This document shows, in pieces, positions 27,333-33,949 of a DNA stretch of 60,434 nt. Under the pieces are notes generated by a model. It had not been told where the DNA came from. It saw only the letters and a program-made list of their open reading frames with translations, and did not search any database. Position numbers and translations under genes: made by a program. Numbering within the stretch: position 1 is the first letter of the stretch; every line of letters begins with the position of its first letter. The DNA is from Bacillota bacterium. GTDB taxonomy: Bacteria > Bacillota > Limnochordia > Darwinibacteriales > DTU012. The stretch spans positions 1 through 60,434 of the forward strand of contig JAAYMV010000003.1 in NCBI GenBank assembly GCA_012521185.1, given 5' to 3'.

Positions 27333-29169
27333 AGATCTCGAGTTCAATCTGAAAATCTTGGATATGCTGATTGGGTAAGATTACCAAATCTTGTTCATAA
27401 TACCAATCACCAGAATCCAATTTATTATTGTGATTGACATCTAAATGTGCAAATACCTTGTATTGATCTGCAGGTAAAAATAGAGCAAAATTACGTAATT
27501 GATCAATTTCTGTGATAGTAAATGTTTGATTCTTTGTTTTTCCACGAAATTCTACTAAGGAATTCTGAGGGTTAGAGTAGTGCAATGCAGCATAAGCATT
27601 GACCATTCGCCGTTCTGGGTTAGAATAATCAAAGGTAGTTCCTGTTTGCCACAGTCGGTCATAAAGCTCTTCTTTAGTATAATCCTTACCTTCTTCCGCT
27701 AAGATTAGACCAATCAACCCAGCCACCTGGGGGGCTGCCATAGAGGTACCGCCTAGATTACCATAGGCTGATGTTTCGCTGTCTTGGCCTGGGAGCGTAC
27801 TATATATCCATGCTGCATTATCTCCTCCAGGGGCAAATAGTTTCACATCGATATTAGCTGAGTAATCAGCAATATTATGATAGATATTAGTAGCTCCAAC
27901 TTCAATCACTTCATCGTATTGAGCAGGATATTTCATTGGTTTTTTTCCATTTTTATTGGATGGGTCATAGTTCCCAGCTGCAGCTACAATAATAATTCCT
28001 TCATCATAGGCTTCTCTAATTTTTTCATACATTAAAGGATCGTCCCCATTAGTTCCTAAACTTAGGTTAATAATGTCAACTTTTTCTTCGATTGCAATGT
28101 CTAAAGCCTCCAGTAAATCATCCATAGTTCCTGTTGCGTTACCCTTGCTATCAAATATTGTTAAGGCAGGAATCGGAATTAGTTCTACTTCCCACATTGT
28201 TCCCGCAACGCCAATGTTATTATTGGTTTCGGCTCCGATAATACCAGCTACGTGTGTTCCGTGGCTTAGTGGTTTTTCGCTATCATCAGCTGTTTCATCT
28301 AGTCTTTTGTTATATTCATTTTCAATATTGGATTCTAAATCTTCATGTTGATCAAAGACAAAGGTATCGATGATTGCTACTCTAATTTTTCTATTACCAG
28401 TAGTTTTAGCCCAAGCCTGGGGCAGATAAATAGCTGGAAAATTCCATTGATGCTCTATATACAGTGGGTCATTAGGTTCGTTTATTATTCCAATGCTTTG
28501 GCTATGTACAAAAGAGTTAGGATAGGCTTCTAAAACCTCGGGATGAACACGAATTTGAGTGAGAAGTTCATCTAAATCTGCTCCAACTGGAAACTCTAGA
28601 ATAATCAGTTCTAATCTAGGCTTAGTGCGAATATCAATAGCCTTAAATTCCTGACCAAGAGTATAGGCTAGTTCTTCGCTGTAAACAAATGGACGAATTA
28701 GGATTTCTGTGGGTATGGCACTAGGAATTAAATGGACTGATTGTAAAGCCAAACTTGGTGAAAAACTAGCCGGTGATGTCTTTAAGGTTGGCAAAGCGAA
28801 ATTAATCCATCCACCAATAAAACTAGCATCGTCATAGGATGAATTTGCTTTTAAATAATATTTTTCAGGACTGCTAGACTTTAGATCAATCGGTTCTGTT
28901 AGGCTTTGGTAACCGATAAATTTAATTGTAATAGTGCCATAACGGGCATTAGTACTGACTTTAAGTTCGAAAAATCCTTCTGAGTCAGTGATTAACGTTT
29001 TTTCAAATTTGCCAATCTTGATATGTACCTCAGCATTTGCTATTGGTGTCTTAGAGTTATTATGGTATTTATGGTATACATAACCCGAAATGGTAGCAGT
29101 ATAGGCACGCCCACCAATACAACTAGTAAATAATAGGAATATGATTATTAGTGCTACAGCTCTTTTCAT
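27325..29169 (-). CDS. Subtilisin-like (S8) serine protease with carboxypeptidase-regulatory-like domain; probable lipoprotein
   Basis: About 614 residues from the ATG at 29169, chosen because GGAGG lies 8 bases before it on the minus strand. The N-terminus has a lipoprotein-like signal (IIIFLLFTSC; Phe at -3 makes the lipobox imperfect). A beta-sandwich carboxypeptidase-regulatory domain follows (TATISGYVYHK to about residue 95), then a propeptide-like region, then the S8 domain. The catalytic triad is Asp in VAIIDTFVFDQHEDL (DTF instead of the common DTG), His in SHGTHVAGIIGAE and Ser in GGTSMAAPQVAGLIG, with the oxyanion Asn in AAAGNYD. The C-terminus carries a calcium-loop-like DVNHNNKLDSGDW. 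Probably surface- or periplasm-anchored; substrate unknown. Confidence 0.88.
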   Translation of the reverse strand: MKRAVALIIIFLLFTSCIGGRAYTATISGYVYHKYHNNSKTPIANAEVHIKIGKFEKTLITDSEGFFELKVSTNARYGTITIKFIGYQSLTEPIDLKSSSPEKYYLKANSSYDDASFIGGWINFALPTLKTSPASFSPSLALQSVHLIPSAIPTEILIRPFVYSEELAYTLGQEFKAIDIRTKPRLELIILEFPVGADLDELLTQIRVHPEVLEAYPNSFVHSQSIGIINEPNDPLYIEHQWNFPAIYLPQAWAKTTGNRKIRVAIIDTFVFDQHEDLESNIENEYNKRLDETADDSEKPLSHGTHVAGIIGAETNNNIGVAGTMWEVELIPIPALTIFDSKGNATGTMDDLLEALDIAIEEKVDIINLSLGTNGDDPLMYEKIREAYDEGIIIVAAAGNYDPSNKNGKKPMKYPAQYDEVIEVGATNIYHNIADYSANIDVKLFAPGGDNAAWIYSTLPGQDSETSAYGNLGGTSMAAPQVAGLIGLILAEEGKDYTKEELYDRLWQTGTTFDYSNPERRMVNAYAALHYSNPQNSLVEFRGKTKNQTFTITEIDQLRNFALFLPADQYKVFAHLDVNHNNKLDSGDWYYEQDLVILPNQHIQDFQIELEIYK

Positions 29170-29228
29170 AATTCCAACCTCCATGAAACGAATTCGGTAT
29201 CCAGCTAGCAAGTTCCTTTTTATTAAAA

Positions 29229-29256
29229 ATTATAATCCAAAACTTAATAATGTTAA
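29229..29256 (-). promoter_or_regulatory. Promoter of the S8 protease gene
   Basis: On the minus strand TTAACA (29256-29251), 16-base spacer, TATAAT (29234-29229). It is back-to-back with the DUF2089 promoter, the two -35 boxes being only 8 bases apart, so one regulator could affect both. Confidence 0.6.
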
Positions 29257-29263
29257 TAGATAG

Positions 29264-29340
29264 ATTGACATATTTAAGTTTTTGGTTTATATTACCAGCA
29301 AGAGTGTGCTAAAATCAATTATGATATTAACATATTTAAG
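29264..29340 (+). promoter_or_regulatory. DUF2089-DUF4097 promoter flanked by a 15-base direct repeat
   Basis: TTGACA (29265-29270), 17-base spacer, TATATT (29288-29293). ATTGACATATTTAAG (29264-29278) and ATTAACATATTTAAG (29326-29340) are direct repeats with one mismatch, offset 62 bases (about six helical turns). One covers the -35 and the other lies just before the ribosome binding site. They are candidate operators, perhaps for autoregulation by the helix-turn-helix-bearing DUF2089 product. Confidence 0.6.
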
Positions 29341-29354
29341 GTGGGTGTTTAATT

Positions 29355-29717
29355 TTGAAAAGGCCAATGCTTAGCAAATGTCCCGTATGTCATGGCAAGA
29401 TGAATGTTACTAAATTGCATTGTTCTACCTGTAATAGCAGCTTAGAAGGAAACTTTGAAACTTGCAAGTTCTGTCAATTAAATGTAGAACAGCGGGAGTT
29501 TATCGAAGTGTTCTTAGCAACCCGGGGGAATATCAAAGAAGTAGAACGCTTGTTGGGCATTTCTTACCCAACAGTTAGAAATCGTTTGGATAATGTAATA
29601 GAGGCATTAGGTTATCGAGTAGAGCGGGATGAGGATGATCGGCGAAAAGAGATTTTAAAAGCCTTAGATAAAGGTGAGATTACTGTCGAAGAAGGGATTC
29701 GTTTACTAAAAAAATAG
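29355..29717 (+). CDS. DUF2089 family zinc-ribbon / helix-turn-helix protein
   Basis: A 120-residue protein. Two CxxC pairs near the N-terminus (CPVC, CSTC) plus CKFC form a zinc ribbon, followed by a helix-turn-helix-like region (NIKEVERLLGISYPTVRNRL) that resembles sigma-factor or Fis-type recognition helices. A short C-terminal SHOCT-like tail (ILKALDKGEITVEEGIRLLK) follows, and the same type of tail occurs at the N-terminus of the next gene. Such proteins are thought to be transcription regulators; the target is unknown. The TTG at 29355 is used because AAGGTGGG lies upstream; an ATG at 29367 is the alternative. DUF2089 next to DUF4097 resembles the yvlA/yvlB-type stress modules. Confidence 0.75.
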   Translation: MKRPMLSKCPVCHGKMNVTKLHCSTCNSSLEGNFETCKFCQLNVEQREFIEVFLATRGNIKEVERLLGISYPTVRNRLDNVIEALGYRVERDEDDRRKEILKALDKGEITVEEGIRLLKK

Positions 29718-29730
29718 GAGGTTGAAACTA

Positions 29731-30900
29731 ATGAATGAGGAACGCCTATTAATTTTAAAGATGGTTGAGGAAGGACGGATTACCGCAGAAGAAGGAGTAG
29801 AATTATTAGATGCGCTTAGTGCTAAAAATGATACCAAAACCGATGAACGTGAGAATGACGGTTGGCGCAAACTTGAAAAGCATGGCGAGGAATTTGCCCA
29901 AAAAATAGAGGCAACAGTGGAAAAATTTAGCAAATCCTTAGAGGATATATTAGAAGGAGGATTAGGAGAAAAACTGCAAGGAATACCGAAAGTTTTAGCA
30001 AAAATACCCTTCGTAAATGTAATTACTGAAGATAATCATGTTTTTCAAGATTGTTTCTATGGTTCTTTTCAACCTGATTTAGCAGCCATTCCAGTAAGTT
30101 TGCGTACTAACAATGGTTCTATTGCTGTAGAAGGTTGGGATCAAGAACGGTATAAGTTAGTAGTAACACAGAAAATAAGAGGCAAGGATCGAGAAACAGC
30201 TTTACAAAAGGCAATTGATGTTCAGCTTTTGGAAAGTGCTGAAGGCATAGAGAAGTTAGCGCTTAATATTCCTGAAAAACAAGGGATAATAATCTCTTAT
30301 CATCTTTATTTGCCAAAAAAGGAATCATATATTTTAGAATTAGTTTCACAAAACGGCACTTGTAAAGTTGAAAATCTAGCAGCTTCCAAGGTAGAAATAG
30401 AAACGGTCAATAGTCCGATTCATGCTAAACAATTGCAAGCCCAAACAATTTCTGGAGCGACTAGTAACGGACGCTGTAATTTTGAACAGGTGAATGGTAC
30501 AATCGTTAGACAAAGAACTGCCAATGGCGCCATTCATTTTCAAGGGAGCGGCGAAAAGATTTACTGTGAATCAACTAATGGAGCAATTCGTACTATCCTT
30601 GTACCATCTGATTTTCCGTTTGTTGAAATGATTCTCAGAACTACAAATGGTAGTGTTACTTGTCAGTTACCCCAAGATAATAATCTAGGAGTTAAGGTGA
30701 ACGCTAGTACTACATTAGGTAAAGTAAATGTGCGGTATCGTAACTTTATAGCTTCAGTTCAAGAAAGAATTTCTGGCAGCTATCAATTAAAAGGGGAAGC
30801 CAAAGGCGATGAAAGCGATGGACAGGTTATCAATATTGATGCTAAAGTAAGTTCTGGTTCAATTACTATCATCGGAGACGATGATGATTTACCTAAGTAA
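29731..30900 (+). CDS. DUF4097 family beta-helical protein with SHOCT-like N-terminus
   Basis: About 389 residues. The first 35 (NEERLLILKMVEEGRITAEE) form a SHOCT-like helical hairpin. A charged linker follows, then from about residue 110 a DUF4097 repeat-rich beta region with recurring short Asn-Gly motifs (TNNGSIAVEGW, SQNGTCKVENL, TSNGRCNF, TANGAIHF, STNGAIRT, TTNGSVTC), as expected for a right-handed beta-solenoid. No signal peptide or membrane segment is seen, so it is likely cytosolic or peripheral. ATG at 29731 is chosen because AGGAGG (29717-29722) gives proper spacing; an in-frame TTG at 29722 overlaps that site. Function unknown; homologues appear in envelope-stress operons. Confidence 0.8.
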   Translation: MNEERLLILKMVEEGRITAEEGVELLDALSAKNDTKTDERENDGWRKLEKHGEEFAQKIEATVEKFSKSLEDILEGGLGEKLQGIPKVLAKIPFVNVITEDNHVFQDCFYGSFQPDLAAIPVSLRTNNGSIAVEGWDQERYKLVVTQKIRGKDRETALQKAIDVQLLESAEGIEKLALNIPEKQGIIISYHLYLPKKESYILELVSQNGTCKVENLAASKVEIETVNSPIHAKQLQAQTISGATSNGRCNFEQVNGTIVRQRTANGAIHFQGSGEKIYCESTNGAIRTILVPSDFPFVEMILRTTNGSVTCQLPQDNNLGVKVNASTTLGKVNVRYRNFIASVQERISGSYQLKGEAKGDESDGQVINIDAKVSSGSITIIGDDDDLPK

Positions 30901-30939
30901 GCAGGAACTAAGAGAATGTTTAGAGAATGAGTGATTACA

Positions 30940-30970
30940 ATAGGATGGGTAACCATCCTATTTATTATAA
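30940..30970 (+). terminator. Terminator after the DUF4097 gene
   Basis: ATAGGATGG (30940-30948), loop GTAA, CCATCCTAT (30953-30961), then TTATT. Right after it lies an AT-only palindrome, ATAATAATT-TAT-AATTATTAT (30967-30987), within the short promoter region of the HAD gene. Confidence 0.75.
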
Positions 30971-31013
30971 TAATTTATAATTATTATTTTGATTTAGGAA
31001 AGGGTATCAGTTA

Positions 31014-31814
31014 ATGATAAAACTAGTTGCTATTGATATCGATGATACATTACTAAATAGTCAACATCAAATTTCTAAGGAAAATATGGCAGCTATTGCA
31101 GAAACCCGTGCTAAAGGTGTTACTGTTATATTAGCTACAGGCAGAATGCATATTGCAGCAATGCCCTTTGTTAAACAGTTAGAGCTTGCTGATGATCAAG
31201 TTTTAATAAGTTATAATGGTGCCTTAGTTCAACAAATTGATGGTACACTGCTCGATCATATTGCTGTGCCCCAGGAAACGGTTTTGCAGGTTATTGACTA
31301 TTGTCAAAAACATGATTTAACCCTTAATGTTTATTACAATGATCGGCTATACGTAGAAACGATCGATCCATATGTGACTGAATATTGTAAAGTGATTAAA
31401 GTTGAAGCTTTTGTAGTAGGTAACTTGTTAGATTTTGTTAGCGAGGGAGATAAACCTTTGTCTAAAATGTTAATCATTAGTGATCAAGCCGATGTGGAAA
31501 AAAGGTTGCCTGATTTACAGAAAAAATTGGCTGGATTTGCTCAAGTGACCCGTTCTAAAGCTAATTTTATAGAGATAACTCATCCAAATGCAACCAAAGG
31601 TCAGGCTTTAGCTCGCGTTGCTACCAGACTAGGCGTTAGTCAAGAACAAGTTATGGCTATTGGTGATAGTGGTAATGATCTATCGATGATTCAATATGCA
31701 GGTATTGGTGTTGCCATGGGCAATGCTAGGGAACCAGTTAAACAAGCAGCTGATTATATAACAGCCAGTAACGATGAATCTGGTGTGGCCAAGGCATTAC
31801 GGAAGTTTATTTAA
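31014..31814 (+). CDS. Cof-type HAD-IIB family hydrolase
   Basis: A 266-residue HAD phosphatase with a C2B cap. Motif I is AIDIDDTLLNS (catalytic Asp in DxDxT), motif II is LATGR, and motifs III/IV lie in SKANFIEITHPNATKGQAL and IGDSGNDLSMI. Members dephosphorylate sugar phosphates, FMN or pyridoxal phosphate with wide overlap, so no specific substrate can be given. The ATG follows AGGAAAGGG with a slightly long spacer. It appears monocistronic: a terminator lies upstream and a long non-coding region downstream. No terminator is evident directly after it. Confidence 0.92.
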   Translation: MIKLVAIDIDDTLLNSQHQISKENMAAIAETRAKGVTVILATGRMHIAAMPFVKQLELADDQVLISYNGALVQQIDGTLLDHIAVPQETVLQVIDYCQKHDLTLNVYYNDRLYVETIDPYVTEYCKVIKVEAFVVGNLLDFVSEGDKPLSKMLIISDQADVEKRLPDLQKKLAGFAQVTRSKANFIEITHPNATKGQALARVATRLGVSQEQVMAIGDSGNDLSMIQYAGIGVAMGNAREPVKQAADYITASNDESGVAKALRKFI

Positions 31815-32221
31815 ATAGATAATTGGTAATAACTGCATGAACTGATTTAGCAGGAATTCAAAATGAGAAATAGAATATTTATAGCGTAACAGTTATGACG
31901 ACTTTATTTTTGTCATAACAAAACTAACTTATGTTAGTTAGTAGTTGTTTGTTTCATGATATACCTGGTAAAACAGGAAAGGAGGTGCTTCCCCCAGAGT
32001 GCACAGCTAGGTATACCAGGAACAATTACAACTATAGATTGTCATTTCATTAAGCAAGCGAATTTAACTTAGGTAGTTATGATTTTGAGGTAACATGGCC
32101 ACTCACGATTTAACTCCTTTGCTTAAACAAGTAATTGCAAAAGTTAAATGACAATCCCATTTATAAGAAAAACATTTTATTGCAATTATTATGAACAGAT
32201 TTTAAGGGGGATAAAACAATA
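31815..32221 (+). other. 407-base non-coding leader with several RNA hairpins before the barrel-protein gene
   Basis: No convincing gene of normal size. Strong pairing potential is seen. GTTATGAC/GTCATAAC (31892-31899, 31912-31919) and ACTAAC/GTTAGT (31923-31928, 31933-31938) form simple hairpins. TATACCT (31960-31966) can pair with AGGTATA (32009-32015), or alternatively CCTGGTA (31964-31970) with TACCAGG (32014-32020). GATTGTCATTT (32037-32047) pairs perfectly with AAATGACAATC (32146-32156) and encloses TTAAGCAA/TTGCTTAA (32050-32057, 32119-32126). A ribosome-binding-site-like AAAGGAGGTG sits at 31978-31987. No T tract follows the large hairpin, so it is not an ordinary terminator. Either a structured 5' leader or a separate small RNA. 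Confidence 0.6.
32095..32151 (+). CDS. Possible 18-codon leader peptide inside the structured region
   Basis: ATG at 32095, preceded by TGAGGT four bases upstream, encodes MATHDLTPLLKQVIAKVK and ends in a TGA that falls within the right arm of the 11-base outer stem (32146-32156). Translation would therefore disrupt both the inner and the outer stem. The spacing is short and the ORF is tiny, so it may be chance; an amphipathic helix is conceivable. No match is claimed to any known leader or toxin peptide. Confidence 0.25.
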   Translation: MATHDLTPLLKQVIAKVK

Positions 32222-33580
32222 ATGAAAAAGTCAATTATTGCTTTAGCATTAGTTTTAGCTATTGTAGCAGCTGGTCCTGTATCAGCTTCTGGTATTGAAT
32301 ATAGTGGTTCTTTAGAAACAACATTAGAATGGCATCGGGATTCAGACGGTAACATTGAAACAAAACCTAGCTCTGAATTAGGATTAAACTTCGGTTTAAA
32401 TACTGGCAATGAAAAAACTAGAGCCGTAGTAGAGTTTGGTGCTAAAAAGAAAAATACTTCTGGTTTAGATCTTGAGTTTAATGCTGGTAACTTAGAATTG
32501 AAAAAAGCTTATATTGAAACAGATGGAGCTTACTGGCATGGTGGACCTGAAGCTAGCACCCGTTTTGGTAGCTTAGACATTGATTACGGTCCATTTGCTA
32601 AAGATAAAGATCAATATGGTATTAGCTTCGAAAATATGCAAATTGGTGTATTAAACTTAAATGGATTCTACGGAATTCCAACTGAAGCAAACGATAATCA
32701 GTCAACTCAAGGTATGCGCGCTGACGTAAATCTAAATAATGCAGTTGCTGGTACTGCAGTAATTCGTGACAAAGATGGTTTACACGTAGTAGCTGAATCT
32801 GCTGTAAAACCAATGAAAGATTTAATTGTTGGCGGATCTTTTGCAACACAAATTGAGTTAGAAAAAGAAGAAGTTGAAGGTCAAGAAGCTACTGAAGAAC
32901 AAAACACAATGGAACACTTATTAGTTGTTGGTGCAGAGTATCAATTAGCAGATAATATGGTAGTTCATGGTGGATACAAAGCAGTTTCTGATGGTTGGAA
33001 ACCTGCTTATATCGAAGATAAAGCTAAAAAAGAAGAAGATGATCGTGGTCAAAACTGGGTTCATGAAACCGAAAGAAATAACCAAGGTTTCTACGCCGGT
33101 CTTGCTACAGAACAACATGGTATCTTAATTGCAGCAGACTATGACCAAATGTTTGAAGAAGCTGTATTAGCTGCTGCTACAGAAATTGCTAACTATAATT
33201 TAAATGTTGAAACTGTCTTTGGTGTTGGCGGCGAAGAAAAATTCGCTACTAAGAGCACTAAATTAGGTGTAAACAGAAGCTTCGATGTAATGGCTCAACA
33301 AGTAGATGCTAAATACGAAGGAAGCTGGACACCAGAAGGTGGAATTGCTCACTTAATCGGTGCTTCCACAACTGTAAATATGATTCCTGCCGTAAAAGGG
33401 CTTGAATTATCTGGTGAAGTTACTGTAGAAGATAAAGAAACTATCGGTTATTTAGCTGAAGCTAAATTTAACGCTCCAAACGGAATGAAGTTCGAAATCG
33501 AACACGTTGGCGGTAAATATACTGATGAAGATGTTAAACTAGGTACTACTGCTACAGCAGGTATTGCTGTCAAGTTCTAG
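32222..33580 (+). CDS. Predicted outer-membrane beta-barrel (porin-like) protein
   Basis: A 452-residue protein with a clear signal peptide (KKSIIALALVLAIVAAGPVS, cleavage expected after VSA or SAS). The mature part is almost Cys-free, acidic, and full of alternating polar/hydrophobic strands with aromatic girdle residues and Gly (for example LETTLEWHRDSDG, RADVNLNNAVAGTAV, GFYAGLATEQHGILIAADYD). It ends in AGIAVKF, with the terminal Phe used by the BAM machinery to recognise barrel proteins. No SLH domain or membrane helix is present after the signal. These are features of an outer-membrane porin, unusual for Bacillota and expected only in diderm members. The regular, highly used codons suggest strong expression. 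It has its own terminator and a long structured leader. I do not recognise a named family. Confidence 0.7.
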   Translation: MKKSIIALALVLAIVAAGPVSASGIEYSGSLETTLEWHRDSDGNIETKPSSELGLNFGLNTGNEKTRAVVEFGAKKKNTSGLDLEFNAGNLELKKAYIETDGAYWHGGPEASTRFGSLDIDYGPFAKDKDQYGISFENMQIGVLNLNGFYGIPTEANDNQSTQGMRADVNLNNAVAGTAVIRDKDGLHVVAESAVKPMKDLIVGGSFATQIELEKEEVEGQEATEEQNTMEHLLVVGAEYQLADNMVVHGGYKAVSDGWKPAYIEDKAKKEEDDRGQNWVHETERNNQGFYAGLATEQHGILIAADYDQMFEEAVLAAATEIANYNLNVETVFGVGGEEKFATKSTKLGVNRSFDVMAQQVDAKYEGSWTPEGGIAHLIGASTTVNMIPAVKGLELSGEVTVEDKETIGYLAEAKFNAPNGMKFEIEHVGGKYTDEDVKLGTTATAGIAVKF

Positions 33581-33596
33581 GTTGAGTCTAATTAGT

Positions 33597-33630
33597 AAAC
33601 GACCTGTCTGGAAAGACAGGTCGTTTTTTC
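33597..33630 (+). terminator. Strong terminator after the barrel-protein gene
   Basis: AAACGACCTGTCT (33597-33609), loop GGAA, AGACAGGTCGTTT (33614-33626), then TTT. The 13-base stem is perfect. Confidence 0.93.
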
Positions 33631-33949
33631 CTGTTAACAGTAATAAATTAAAAATAACTCAATAAAAAGAAGGATATTTTTGTTGGCTGTGGAATAGTCA
33701 AATAGGAGAGATACCATATAAGATGAAGTAGAAATATTTATAAGTTTAAAGCTTAATATATCTTAATGTTTTAAGCAAATGCTCAGGAATACAGACTACA
33801 AATGGTTGAGATTTGCTTGGGCAGTCTCTCTGATAACTTCTAAAAAATAAATATATCCAAATAATTTCGGGAGGTGTACTTTTAAGTTTTAAAATCTCAC
33901 TAAAGCAAGATTTATTATATTATATCATTGATATAGAGGAGGGCAATAA
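33631..33949 (+). other. Non-coding leader with bulged hairpin and possible pseudoknot before the ABC ATPase gene
   Basis: No gene found. AAGCAAAT-g-CTCA (33773-33785) pairs with TGAG-ATTTGCTT (33807-33818): 12 pairs with one bulged G. The 21-base loop holds AGACT (33793-33797), which is complementary to AGTCT at 33823-33827 just downstream of the stem, allowing an H-type pseudoknot. AAATCT/AGATTT (33892-33897, 33908-33913) gives a smaller hairpin nearer the start codon. The region is very AT-rich elsewhere. A cis-regulatory RNA is possible; it matches no riboswitch class that I recognise. Confidence 0.45.

Noticed and set aside
27294-29211. Plus-strand frames inside the S8 protease gene (for example 28073-28351)
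   Set aside because: They are antisense to a protein with an intact catalytic triad, have no ribosome binding site and show no domain-like sequence.
31978-31990. AAAGGAGGTG as a fragment of 16S rRNA complement or the start site of a gene
   Set aside because: No useful frame follows with proper spacing. The nearest GTG frame has no recognisable protein and ends after about 20 codons.
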